From positions 4,484,230 through 4,548,229 of the forward strand of contig CM017573.1 in the NCBI GenBank assembly GCA_007844125.1: 64,000 bases of DNA, given 5' to 3'. The notes beneath the pieces were generated by a model. It did no database searches and had not been told where the DNA came from. It saw only the letters and a list, made by a program, of their open reading frames with translations. Every line of letters begins with the position of its first letter. The stretch's first letter is position 1. The DNA comes from Sinonovacula constricta (lineage: Eukaryota > Mollusca > Bivalvia > Cardiida > Solecurtidae). Both the position numbers and the translations under genes were made by a program. Below, in pieces: positions 12,237 through 26,200 of the stretch.

Positions 12237-13625
12237 AAAACAAGAAATGTCGTTGTAAACAGATGTATGCCCCAGAAGTTATGTCCAGTAAAGCAAAGTT
12301 TGTAATTGTCATGGAGGTATTTGAGTTATTAAAAAGACAACAGCATTAGATTTATTTATATAATCATATTGATTTTTTACCTCCTATCATTTGTTTTCAA
12401 TAGGCAAAAAATACATCAGATAAAAATAAAATAAAGGCTGTCCTTACAACAAAATATTTGTGACAACCTGCAATAGTTTATTGTTTTATAAACCTAAGTG
12501 TATGTGGTTAATCACACAAGACACTTTATTTTCAGCTATTTGTGTACAAGTTAGCAATTAACACTCAGATTTGAAACTACCTGTTGATATTGATGACAAA
12601 ATGTTACCCCCAAGAGAGGTTGTTTAAGACATATTTAAGTGTGCAATAATAAAACACACAAGGGCAATGGGCCCAGCATATACAAATGAGTTTTGTGTAA
12701 ACATGTTCTTTCAATCAAGTACTTTAGAGTGTGTTACTTTCAGTATGAGCTGCTGCAGTACTTCTACTTTGTCTGAATATGCTGGTTCTTGTACTACAGA
12801 TCGTCTTAATGTGACATTTCTGCCAGGTTATTTCAAAATCCATCAAGAAATGAAAGAGTTACTGAGCAGAAAACAACCACCAGTGCACTTCTAGGGATTA
12901 TGAATTTGACCTGTAAGTGTGACCTTGACCTTCGAGTAACTGACCTGGGTCTTCGATGACACATTGTCTTCGTGTGTTTGACATTTCTGCCAGGTTATTT
13001 CAAAATCCCTCCAGAAATTATAGAGTTACTGAGCAGGACACAACCATCAGTGCACTACTAGGGATACTGACTTTGACCATTAAGTGTGACCTCGACCTTC
13101 AAGTAACTAACCTAGGTCTTGTGCGCAACACATCGTCTTCATGAGTTTGACATTTCTGCCAGGATATTCAAAATTCCTTAAGCAATGACAGAGTACTGAG
13201 AGGACACGGCCACCAGTGCACTTCTAAGGATTATGACTGACCTGTAAGTGTGATCTTGACCTTCGAGCAACTGCCCTGGGTCTTGAGTGTGACATGTTGT
13301 ATTCATGTGTTTGACATTTCTGGCAATTTAATTTCAAAATCCCGTTCAGAAATGACAGAGTTACTTAGCAGGACACGATCATCAGTGCTCTACCAGGGTT
13401 TATGACTTTGACCTTTAGGAGTGACCCTGACCTTCGAGTAACCAACTTGAGTCTTGTGGGCCACACAGCGTCATTCTTGAGTTTGGCATTTACTCTAAAT
13501 TATTTTAAAATCCATGCAGGAATAACAGTGTTAATGAGCGAAAATAAATATCGGACAGACAGACGGATGAACAGACGGTTCGACTACTATACGCCTGCCT
13601 TTGGGGGCATAATGATCATATTTAA
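12237..13625 (+). mobile_element. tandem-core element (copy 1)
   Basis: The 5' end AACAAGAAATG is followed by GTATGCCCC (about 12267) and the 3' end by GGGGGCATAATGA (about 13600), an inverted ATGCCCC pair. Between 12800 and 13560 are about five diverged units of 150-170 bp, each with TTTGACATTTCTGCCAGG, TTCAAAATCC and GACCTTGACCTTCGAG. A GGACAGACAGACGGATG stretch precedes the 3' end. No ORF. The 5' boundary is the least certain part. Confidence 0.55.
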
Positions 13626-14182
13626 AAAATACACATCAGAGATATATTATCATTGTTCAACAATGAAACAAAAATAATCTATCCATATTGTGGGATTCCT
13701 TCAGTGCTGTCACAGGAGTCCTGGTGATAAACATTTCATTGCTTGGCTTTTCATTTATTGTTATAAAAGAGCATAATTAGATGTGGATTGCATAAACTAA
13801 TTCAAGTTGATGTATCTTACAGAGGTAATGGCTGATTATAAAAAGTGGCATATAGTAAATATGTTTATTCAACATGTAACTATTTTGCATATTACAATAA
13901 CATACATGTGTAACATACGTACGTATAACTTTAAATGTAAACAAAAAATCATCAATAGTTTGGTAAATAGTAAAATATATATTTATACAATCTTGTTAAA
14001 GACAGTTTCATTTCAACAAATTCTGTCAATTTACACAGCATGAAACATGTTTCAACAGAATTGTATTAATGTAAGGATGGTCTTGCTATAATTTTCATAA
14101 AGGCACCTTTCCTTGGTTGAAACAATTTACTAAACACAAACTACAAACATTTTTTTTCCCAGCCTTATGTTCACAACCTTAT
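13626..14182. other. AT-rich stretch, nothing recognised
   Basis: No repeat or coding signal seen. Confidence 0.5.
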
Positions 14183-16343
14183 GTTTTAACCCTATGCTTG
14201 CTGCAAACGCCATTTGCCTCATTAACATAACACATATCCTACTGTAAACACCATTCACCCTATTAACATAACACATATCCTGCTGTAAACAACATTCACC
14301 CCATTAACATAACACATATCCTGCTGTAAACACCATTCACCCAATTAACATAACACATATCCTACTGTAAACACCATTCACCCCATTAACATAACACATA
14401 TCCTGCTGTAAACACCATTCACCTCATTAACATAACACATATCCTGCTGTAAACACCATTCACCTCATTAACATAACACATATCCTACTGTAAACACCAT
14501 TCACCTCATTAACATAACACATATCCTGCTGTAAACACCATTCACCTCATTAACATAACACATATCCTACTGTAAACACCATTCACCTCATTAACATAAC
14601 ACATATCCTGCTGTAAACACCATTCACCTCATTAACATAACACATATCCTACTGTAAACACCATTCACCTCATTAACATAACACATATCTTACTGTAAAC
14701 ACCATTCACCTCATTAACATAACACATATCCTCCTGTAAACACCATTCACCTCATTAACATAACACATATCCTGCTGTAAACACCTTTTCACCTCATTAA
14801 CATAACACATATCCTGCTGTAAACACCATTCACCCCATTAACATAACACATATCCTACTGTAAACACCATTCACCTCATTAACATAACACATATCCTGCT
14901 GTAAACACCATTCACCTCATTAACATAACACATATCTTACTGTAAACACCATTCACCTCATTAACATAACACATATCCTGCTGTAAACACCATTCATCTC
15001 ATTAACATAACACATATCCTACTGTATACACTATTCACCTCATTAACATAACACATATCCTACTGTAAACACCATTCACCCCATTAACATAACACATATC
15101 CTGCTGTAAACACCATTCACCTCATTAACATAACACATATCCTGCTGTAAACACCATTCACCTCATTAACATAACACGAATCCTCCTGTAAACACCATTC
15201 ACCCCATTAACATAACACATATCCTGCTGTAAACACCATTCATCTCATTAACATAACACATATCCTACTGTATACACTATTCACCTCATTAACATAACAC
15301 ATATCCTACTGTAAACACCATTCACCCAATTAACATAACACATATCCTGCTGTAAACACCATTCACCTCATTAACATAACACATATCCTGCTGTAAACAC
15401 CATTCACCCAATTAACATAACACGAATCCTCCTGTAAACACCATTCACCCCATTAACGTAACACATATCCTGCTGTAAACACCATTCAACCCATTAACGT
15501 AACACATATCCTACTGTAAACACCATTCACCCCATTAACATAACACATATCCTGCTGTAAACACCATTCACCTCATTAACGTAACACATATCCTGCTGTA
15601 AACACCATTCATTCCATTAACATAACACATATCCTGCTGTAAACACCATTCACCTCATTAACGTAACACATATCCTGCTGTAAACACCATTCATTCCATT
15701 AACATAACACATATCCTACTGTAAACACCATTCACCTCATTAACATAACACATATCCTGCTGTAAACACCATTCATGCCATTAACATAACACATATCCTA
15801 CTGTAAACACCATTCACCCCATTAACATAACACATATCCTACTGTAAACACCATTCACCTCATTAACATAACACATATTCTGCTTGCAAACACCATTCAC
15901 CTCATTAACATAACACATATCCTACTGTAAACACCATTCACCTCATTAACATAACACATATCCTATTGTAAACACCATACATCCCATTAACATAACACAT
16001 ATCCTGCTGTAAACATCATTCACCCCATTAACATAACACATAACCTACTGTAAACACCATTCACCTCATTAACATAACACATATCCTACTGTAAACACCA
16101 TTCACCCCATTAACATAACACATATCCTGCTGTAAACACCATTCACCTCATTAACATAACACATATCCTACTGTAAACACCATTCATCCCACAAACGTAA
16201 CACATATCCTGCTGTAAACACCATTCATTCCATTAACATAACACATATCCTACTGTAAACACCATTCACCTCATTAACATAACACATATCCTACTGTAAA
16301 CACCATACATCCCATTAACGTAACACATTTCCTGCTGCAAAGA
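14183..16343. repeat. 41-bp satellite array, about 52 units
   Basis: The unit contains CACCATTCACCTCATTAACA and ends CCTGCTGTAAA, with variants CCTACTG, CCCATT and AACGTAAC. Rare variants recur together: CATTCATCTC at 14991 and 15238, six units apart, shows block duplication. Degenerate units reappear after a tail insertion at about 16392-16445. It lies 0.9 kb beyond the end of DNAJC10. Confidence 0.95.
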
Positions 16344-16345
16344 CC

Positions 16346-16391
16346 AATTCAATTCAATTCAATATTTTATTGTTAAAAACGTATTTGTTCA
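16346..16391 (-). repeat. LINE-like 3' tail inserted in the satellite edge
   Basis: Reversed, the stretch reads CAATAAAATATTGAATTGAA. A similar tail (CAATAAAAGTTTGAATTGAA) stands at 32693-32716. It splits the last intact satellite units from degenerate ones. Confidence 0.4.
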
Positions 16392-16450
16392 TTGCCATAA
16401 TGTAAACAAACACCATTTACCACACTAACATAAAACATATCCCACCCTTA

Positions 16451-17242
16451 TGGTGTTTTCAGCAAGTAAATTGTTTAAGTAAACCAAACTACACACTTTC
16501 ATAACTTAATTGTCATTTAATTGTAGTTTGTTTAAATTGTTTATGTTGCTATTTGAATAAAACAACAGTTAACTCCTCCATAAAGTGATCCATCCCTTAT
16601 GACAGTTTCAAATAGAAACTACATTATTATTAGGCCTTGGTGTAAACATACTGCATACAATTATTTATCATACAATCACTGTAATATAAATGTTACAGTA
16701 CATGCTATATAAACATTTTGTAACATCATTGTGGAGTAGGAAAAGTATATTTGATATTTGAGCTAACATTGTAGTAACCTTATTATATGAACTACTTCAT
16801 GTATTTTCTGATCTATCTTCTTCAATACAGCTTGTACCTACCCATGTCATTGTTAGCAAAAGCTACTGAGAATTATTTTGGTTCCAATGGAGTACCGCTA
16901 TAGCAAGTTAATATTTAAATCCTTTGATGCATGCTGATGCCATTTTACATGTGGCATGCATATAAAGTTATCACTATCTTATTTGGTAGAGTCTGCCCAA
17001 CTAAGTGGGTTATTAGTTTATTTTAGGATCTATAAGTATATATTATGCTGAACATACATATATTCAAAGAAAATAAATACAATAAAATGAATTTTCAAAA
17101 TCATATACATGTACTGTGAATGCAAGGATTAATATTTCATGTTGGTGAGTGTGCAGATGATAACTTCAGGCTTGACGATGTTTGTGTTCCATTCTCCGAC
17201 TGATTCAGATGTTGCTGTCTAATGTACAATATGGCTTGTTTC
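16451..17242. other. DNAJC10 3' flank, probable 3' UTR at its upper end
   Basis: AT-rich sequence with no open frame worth calling. The first 100-250 nt past the stop probably belong to the DNAJC10 3' UTR. No other gene is visible. Confidence 0.5.
17017..17022 (-). terminator. candidate AATAAA polyadenylation signal for DNAJC10
   Basis: TTTATT on the plus strand reads AATAAA in the gene's direction, about 220 nt past the stop codon. No other AATAAA is closer to the stop. A second candidate at 16366-16371 lies in a repeat tail. AT-rich sequence makes chance matches common. Confidence 0.35.
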
Positions 17243-17269
17243 CTAGAGTTCATCTTTCTTACGCTGTTT
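17243..17269 (-). CDS. DNAJC10: DNAJC10 last coding exon with ER-retention signal
   Basis: Only 27 coding nt: KQRKKDEL then TAG at 17245-17243. The acceptor CAG (17270-17272) is preceded by a T-rich tract in the sense direction. KDEL at the extreme C-terminus marks an ER-lumen protein and matches the family's usual ending. The 3' UTR continues to lower coordinates. Confidence 0.9.
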   Translation of the reverse strand, partial: KQRKKDEL

Positions 17270-20200
17270 CTGAAAAAAAAAAAAAGATCAAAAAAGAATT
17301 GTCAAAAGGGCTGTTAATGTCTTTTGCTACCAGACTAATTAGTGGAAAATTAAATGGCTAAAACAAGCATAGTCATTGTAGGTTAATAAAAGTACTATTA
17401 CAAAACAAAAAGTTATTGCTTCACAACATTTGTCTCAAGAGACCTAAATCAAAATGGAAAAATTTAATAATTTGTTTCACAGAGTATTCTGAAATATATT
17501 ATGGTGAGATCAATTGTAAAAGACATAAAAACTTGAACAAGCAAACTGGTGACTGGATATCCCCAAGTGGTAAATGAAACATTTTATAGACCAAACTAAG
17601 TGCAAATTGGTCATATTATACCATACCAAAATATGAAAAGAGTGTTGAGTTTCCAACAAATGAGTGAATGCTTTGGACAAATACTGATATCACAGCAAGG
17701 TCTTAGCAAAGTAATGTCATTTAAAACAATAGGGCAAAGAAACTACAAGATATTTTCTGAGTGATATTAGTGTCTGCACTATGTACACAGATATAAACAG
17801 GCATTAGACCAAAGATCTTGTTATTACTATAGTTATTACCATCTGATGGCCATAAATGTTTTAAGTAGCAGATGATGACAATAAAATTATCACAATGTGT
17901 CTGCTATTCAGTACCACCAAGTCCAGCTGGACTTGAAGGCTGAAATTCAAAAATTCAAAGAAATTGGTCCTACATTTTAAGATATATAATATATATATAT
18001 ATGTTTTAAAGAATGAAAGCATAAATCAACAATGTTCGATCTATGCTTTCATTCTTTAAAACATTATAATTTTCATTAAATCATTTTGAGTTATGCTTTT
18101 ATTCTTAAATGAATAGGTTTCTATGAATTTGTTACCCTGTCTTTGTGTGCACATATTACAGATAACAGAACTGTAAATATATGTAATATGCTTTCTCTCA
18201 TTCATTTCTTGGTAAGCTTGTATCTTGGATAATGTGTACAACCCTAAATCTTCTACCAGATACTGGCCAAGATCAACAGTTTAAACATTCCTGCCAGATT
18301 ACTGCACATGAAGAAGAAGACGATATATAAAATAAGTATATGTATAGGGTTAATTAAAGATGACATGAAATAAGATGGACTTATAAGCAATGAAATGAGA
18401 CTACAGGTTTAACCAATAAATGTGACTATTTGCACTGAGTCTGCTGATATAATGGAAGGTGGCAGGCTGTTCCAGTCTCTGATGGTCTTTGGACACAATG
18501 AGTGATGAGGGTAACTAATGATAGAGTGAGATATATGCTGGTATATATTAGCAAACGGGGCATTAAGAAAGATCCTTGATATGAAAATTGAGTTAAGGAA
18601 TCCTTACCTGAGGTATAGCATAATGTTTGACATTTTCCTTGAAGAATCGAACAATCTCAACAGAATTTTGACTCACAATATCCCAGCCGTGGTAACCCTG
18701 TAATTAAAATAATGTTAGTTTTTAATTTTTAGAAATCCATCACAGCGACACAAGTATGGTCATTATAGCTATGTCCAGCTATTTTGGTGAAGGAAGACCC
18801 CTTTAACATCCTGACAGCATGTTATACACATGTCTTGTATCTGACGAGGAAGCTGACGAAAGAAGACCTGTCAATTTTCCATTAAAGGTTTTATACCCCC
18901 CCCAAAACAACATATGATGCCTAATAAAAAGCCCCATCAATTACCACCAAAGTCAAGCTGAGAATATATGGGAATGTCATGCAATATTTCATGGCAACTA
19001 AGCTCTTCCTAGGATTTAATGTTAAAGTACAACAACAACAAAGACAAATAATTTGTCAAAAAAGTTCTTGTTCTAGGCATGGTACATGGGCACAGGACCT
19101 CGCCATACTAAAAACAACTCCCTCACCAATGCTTAAAAAGGATATGGACATAGGCAGACTCCTTCCAATCACAATTTCGTTTCACCAATTGGAAGATGTC
19201 GGCTTAAAATCCATACCTTCAAGACACCAGAACATTCAACTAAACACCCCATATTGGGAGTAGAACAGGGTTTCAGTGCCGTACATCCATAAGGTGAACC
19301 TAGGATAAATGTTAGGTGGTGAAATTCACCAACTTACATATTCACCTTATAATCAGGACCCAAAATACAAAATTATCCATCTTTCCAGGCTTAAAGGCTA
19401 TGTAAATAAGTAATCAAACTTGGATACCTGGTAGGGGTCCACTCTTTGGCTCATTGGTCAAAACTCTTTAAGTCATGCTTGGGCAACATGATGGGGTCAA
19501 TAAAAACTAGAACTCCGCGAGTTGGATGTGTCGCCTGACGAAAATTTTGTAAGTTGACATAAAAAATGTTAGATTTTTGTTGTACAGATATTAGCAATAT
19601 ATTTGCACAATATTCTCATATAAAATAACCTTTTAATTGTCTCCTTGCAAAAAACATGCACAACAAGTTATGCCCTTCACAAGAGATGCACTAAAAATCA
19701 ATCAAATGGGAATAACTAAAAAACGGAAGAAGGTAGAGTTACCCTTCTTGTGCAATGTACTTTGAGTCACTGCCAGAAACATGCATACCAAGATTGGAGT
19801 CATTTAGACCTACGGTGACAAAGTAAGACTCTGGACAAGAAATGCTCTAAAAAAAATCAATCAAAGGGGAATTATTAAAAAACAGAACAAGGTAGAGTTA
19901 CGGTTCTTGTGTCCTGCACTTCGAGTCATTGCCAGAAACATGCATACCAAGTCTGGAGTCATTTGGACCTACGGTGACAAAGTTAGGCTCCAGACAAGAA
20001 ATGCTTTATAAAATCAATCAAAGGGGAATAACTAAAAACAGAAGAAGGTAGAGTTACCATTCTTGTGCACTGCACTTTGAGTCATTGCCAGAAACATGCA
20101 TACCAAGTTTGGAGTTATTTGGACCTAGGGTGACAAAGTTACACTCCGGACAAGAAATGCTCTATAAAAATCAATAAAAGGGGAATAATCCAAAAATGGA

Positions 20201-23200
20201 ACAAGGTAGAGTTACCCTTCTTGTGCGCTGCACTTTGAGTCATTGCCAGAAACAGGCATACCAAGTTTGGAGTCATTTGGACCTACGGTGACAAAGTTAC
20301 TCTCCGGACAAGAAATGGTCTATAAAAATCAATCAAAGGGGAATAATTCTTCAGGAACAAGGTAGAGTTACAGTTCTTGTGCAATGCACTTCGAGTCATT
20401 GCCAGAAACATGCATACCACGTTTGGAGTCATTTGGACCTACGGTGACAAAGTTACTCTCCGGACAAGAAATGGTCTATAAAAATCAATCAAAGGGGAAT
20501 AATTCAAAAACGGAACAAGGTAGAGTTACCCTTCTTGTGCACTGCACTTCGTGTCATTGCCAGAAACATGCATACCAAGTTTGGAGTCATTTGGACTTAC
20601 AGTGACAAAGTTAGGCTCCGGACAAGGAAATCCTGACGCAGCCGACGCCGCAGACGCGGCCGTCGCTGACAAAGTAATCCCTATATGTCGCCTTTTCAGG
20701 TGACACAAAAAAGAATGTATGTGCTGATCCTTAAATAAACCAGTTGTCAGTCAGTCAGTCTTGTTCTAGGCCATTTTTTATAAATCTGCTATTTTTGAAT
20801 CAAATACCATAATTTAATAGTTATTACAGATTTTGATATTGACTACTGATTTTTAAATTATTGAAAACAATGAAACAGCACTCACCAATATAAAAAAACA
20901 TTGATCTGGAAAGGTGTTTCACATCTCTGTGTGTTTTTGTGTATGTCTTAGTTATGCATTTATAAATGATACAGTGAATTTAAACATCAAAATAAAACAA
21001 AATCATGTCACATGAGACTAACTTTCTTTGTCTCATACCTGTTCCATGCCGTTGGTAGCCCCAGGGTAGAACCTAACAGAGGGGTAGGCTTGAACCCCTG
21101 CCTGCTGGCACAGGTACTGCTCTCTGGTACAGTCGACCTTCCCTGCTCTCCCCATACCCTCGATACCCTGGAAATAGAGATCAACATCATCATTATGGGA
21201 TGTGATTTGCCGGAATGTTTGCTGATACTGTGCAGCGACATTTCTATCATCATAGCACAGGGACTGCACCCGGCACGGTCCATTATACTGACACCGACGA
21301 GTCAGGCATAATGCTGCCCCTTAGCCCTGAGCATTAAGAGGGAAGCCACTACTACCAACTTTAAAGTCTTTGGTTTGACCTGGCCGGGGTTTGAACCTGT
21401 GACCTCCCGATTCCCAAGCCGACGCTCTACCACTTAAGCTATTGCGGCTGGTCACACATCATCATTATAAATCATGATAAGAAAACATACATCATCATCA
21501 TACTATCATCATCATCAGTTACGAGTTGATCTCTGTTCTTCATCCATAGCTAGGCTCCCTGACTTTTGACGTCATAATTAGAACAATAAAGCCACAAACT
21601 GTTACATAACAATACCTCCATTTATCAATTATTATAAGTTAATGGATTAATCATCATCAGTAGCATCAACTAGTGATATAATCTTTACAAACATCAGCAA
21701 CATATAAAATTCTGTTCTAATCAGAGTACTGAAAAGTGCTAGTTGGGGAGAGTAAGTTTTATTTTATATGCAAATAACGGTATATGAATAATGGTCACTT
21801 CACTAACTTCAAAAGTAACCACAGTTATTAGTTGGTTAGTTGGAAGCAAGACTGCAGTAAACAGCTCTGCGACAATCGCTTAGATTTATTTCATCAACAC
21901 TTCACCCCTGTGGTCTGAATCTAAATACCTGATTGAAAACCTGGTAGATGGGAAGGCAGTGAGACCCAGAGTGGGATATTGAAAATATCTAGGCCTAGTA
22001 TACAAGGCATAGCCAGTGGAACATTCGCTCTAATAACACTTTTTCTCCCTTCCTTTGCACTTAACTGGCTAAGTGATATTACTCAGCCACACTGTTCATT
22101 TACAAATCTGCATTTCATGTATATCTGTATTACAAAATACAATCACACAACAGCAGCCTCTAAATGTTCTTCAACATACATTATGTCTGTAGACACACTA
22201 CTTTCCCCAAGCCTTTACTGACAGTGGGTAGTCAAAGCAATGCAGGGGGACTGCTTTGTGCTTCTGAAATTCAGATTTCTCATAACTCTGGATGCTTTTC
22301 GACAGCGACACTATCCAAAACTGAAAGCACTAGATATAACTGATGTATTTGTTATTCAGTTTTTATTGTAGTTCTTTTTAATCCAGAAAAAATATACAGG
22401 AATTGTCAAAGCCCCCTAAAGATTAAACCACATTAAAGGAAGGTGACATTCAGACAATTTGCATTGAATGAACATGATATTGTCAGTTATTTTTTTCTCA
22501 AATGTTATAAAGGCATTGAAAATGGTATTTATAATTCTAAGAAACCATGACTTCCTGCTCATATATCAAAGTGCTGCTTGTTGAAAATAAAATAAACTTA
22601 ATTATAGTAATAAACCCTATTTAAATGCATGTGGTTACATGACTATATGTCTGGGTGGTACAGTGGTTACATGACTATCTGTCTGGGTGGTACAGTGGTA
22701 ATATGACTTTATCTGTCTGGGTGGTACAGTGGTTACATGACTATCTGTCTGGGTGGTACAGTGGTTACATGACTTTATTTGTCTGGGTGGTACAGTAGTT
22801 ACATTACTATCTGTCTGGGTGGTACAGTGGTAACATGACTTTATTTGTCTGGGTGGTACAGTGGTTACATGACTATCTGTCTGGGTGATACAGTGGTCAC
22901 ATGACTTTAACTGTCTGGGTTGTACAGTGGTTACATGACTTTATCTGTCTGGGTGGTACAGTGGTCACATGACTTTAGCTGTCTGGGTTGTACAGTGGTT
23001 ACATGACTTTATCTGTCTGGGTGGTACAGTGGTTACATGACTTTATATGTCTGGGGTGATACAGTGGTTACATGACTTTATCTGTCTGGGTGGTACAGTG
23101 GTTACATGACTTTATATGTCTGGGGTGATACAGTGGTAACATGACTTTATCTGTCTGGGTGGTACAATGGTTACATGACTTTATCTGTCTGGGTGGTACA

Positions 23201-26200
23201 GTGGTTACATGACTTTATCTGTCTGGGTGGTATAGTGGTTACATGACTTTATCTGTCTGGGGTGATACAGTGGTAACATGACTTTATCTGTCTGGGTGGT
23301 ACAGTGGTTACATGACTTTATCTGTCTGGGTGTTACAGTGGTTACATGACTTTATCTGTCTGGGTGTTACAGTGGTTACATGACATTAACTGTCTGGGTG
23401 ATATAGTGGTTACATGTTTATCTGTCTAGGTGGTACAGTGGTTACATGACAATCTGTCTGGGTGGTCCAGTAGTTACATGACTTTATCAGTCTGGGTGGT
23501 ACAGTGGTTACATGACTTTATCAGTATGGGTGGTCCAGTGGTTACATGACTTTATCTGACTGGGTGGTACAGTGGTAACATGTTTATCTGTCTGGGTGGT
23601 AAAGTGGTTACATGACAATCTGTCTGGGTGGTCCAGTAGTTACATGACTTTATCAGTCTGGGGGTACTGTGGTTACATGACTATCTGCTATTTGGGTGGT
23701 ACTGTGGTTACATGACTTTATATGTCTGGGGTGATACAGTGGTTACATGACTTTATCTGTCTGGGTGATACATCAGTTACATGACTTTATCTGCCTGGGT
23801 GCTATAGTGGTTACATGACTATCTGTCTGGGTGGTACAGTGGTTACATGACTATCTGTCTTGGTGGTACAGTGGTTACATGACTTTCTCTGTCTGGGTGG
23901 CAAGTGGTTACATGACTTTATCTATCTGAGTGGTACATCGGTTACATGACTTTATCTGTCTGGGTAGTACAGTAGTAAGATGACTTTGTCTGTCTGGGTG
24001 GTACTGTGGTTACATGACTATCTGCTATTTGGGTGGTACTGTGGTTACATGACTTTATATGTCTGGGGTGATACAGTGGTTACATGACTTTATCTGTCTA
24101 GGTGATACATCAGTTACATGACTTTATCTGCCTGGGTGCTATAGTGGTTACATGACTATCTGGGTGGTACAGTGGTTACATGACTATCTGTCTTGGTGGT
24201 ACAGTGGTTACATGACTTTCTCTGTCTGGGTGGCAAGTGGTTACATGACTTTATCTATCTGAGTGGTACATCGGTTACATGACTTTATCTGTCTTGGTAG
24301 TACAGTAGTAAGATGACTTTGTCTGTCTGGGTGGTACAGTGGTTACATGACTTTCTCTGTCTGGGTGGCAAGTGGTTACATGACTTTATCTATCTGAGTG
24401 GTACATCGGTTACATGACTTTATCTGTCTGGGTAGTACAGTGGTAAGATGACTTTGTCTGTCTGTGTAGTACAGTGGTTACATGACTTTATCTGTCTGGG
24501 TGGCAAGTGGTTACATGACTTTATCTATCTGAGTGGTACATCGGTTACATGACTTTATCTGTCTGGGTAGTACAGTGGTAAGATGACTTTGTCTGTCTGG
24601 GTGGTACAGTGGTAACATGACTTTATCTGTCTGGGTGGTACAGTAGTTACATGACTTTATCTGTCTGGGTAGTACAGTGGTAAGATGACTTTGTCTGTCT
24701 GGGTGGTACAGTAGTTACATGATTTTATCTGTCTGGGTGGTACAGTAGTTACATGATTTTATCTGTCTGGGTGGTACAGTCATTACATGACTTTGTCTGG
24801 ATGGTAAAGTGGTAACATGACTCTGTCTGGGTAGTACAGTGGTTACATGACTTTATCTGCCTGGGTGGTATAATGTTACATGACTGTCTGTCTGGGTGGT
24901 ACATTGGTTACATGACTTTATTAGTCTGGGTGGTACAGTGGTTACATGCCTTTGGGTGGTACAGTGGTTACATGACTTTGTCTGGGTGGCACAGTGATAA
25001 CATGACTATCTGTCTAGGTGGTATAGTGGTTACATGACTTTGTCTGGGTGGTACAGTGGTTACATGACTTTTTTTGGGTGGTACAGTAGTTACATGACTT
25101 TGTCTGGGTGGTACAGTGGTTACATGACTTTCTGTCTGGGTGGTACAGTGGTTACATGACTTTATCTGCCTGGGTGGTACAGTGGTTACATGACTTTTGT
25201 TCTCAAGGTCCTGGGTTTAAAACAATGCAAGATGCTTTCATTATGCTTTTTATATTTTTTATTTTGTTCCAAAAGTAACTTTTTCAATAATAAATTTTGA
25301 TTTTATTTCCCTCATTTTTCAAACTATCTTGTCACACTGTATTGGGATATGAATACAGACAATTTTTGTATTATATTAAGTGTTTCCATGGAACATTTCT
25401 ATACTGCTTATAGCTATACTTCAATGTCACATTCTTTATATAGAAATGTTTTCTACACTCATAATGTATGAAGGTCCCTTAAAGGCGCTATCCAACAATT
25501 TGAACAAAATTGTTTTATCTCATGCAACAAGATAATTTAATGTTACCTGACAAGATCCTGTTAAACATGGTTTATTGGTGCCAGACATCCATGTGAAAAG
25601 TAAAGCATAATACCCCACTTGTCATTTCAAAAATGTATTTCGTATCCAAGCCATATTACACAGTGAGCTTATTTTAAGCTAAGACAACCATGTGACCACA
25701 TACCTTTGAGAGAAGTTTACATGACGCTCCTAGTGAGAAACTCTGACGTCCATATCTGTTATTAACTGAAATCCACATTGTGCTTATTTATAGATTTGTA
25801 AAGAAAAAACACATAAAACTATTTATTTCATGATTTGCACTGTCTAACAATTATGATGAAGTTATAAACAGCCCTTACTTAAACACAAGTATGAGTTTAT
25901 GCAGAAACTATGACCAAATTCCCCAGAACAGAGCTTAGGGATTCGGGAATTGCCAGCTTTTTTGCTGATACTGTGCAGCGACATTTCTATCATTATAGCA
26001 CAGGGGCACTTATGAGGTGCAGGGACTAAACCCGGCCGGTCCATTATATTGACACCAACGAGTCAGGCATAATGCTGTCCCCTTAGCCTTGAGCTTAGGA
26101 GGGAAGCCGATGCTACCAATTTAAGGTCTTTGGTTTGACCCGGCCGGGTTTCGAACCCACAACCTCCCGATCCGCAAGCCAACACACTATCACTTGAGCT

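Noticed and set aside
14183..16343. CRISPR-like array of regular repeats
   Set aside because: Units are contiguous with no unique spacers, and the host is an animal. The same holds for the other arrays.
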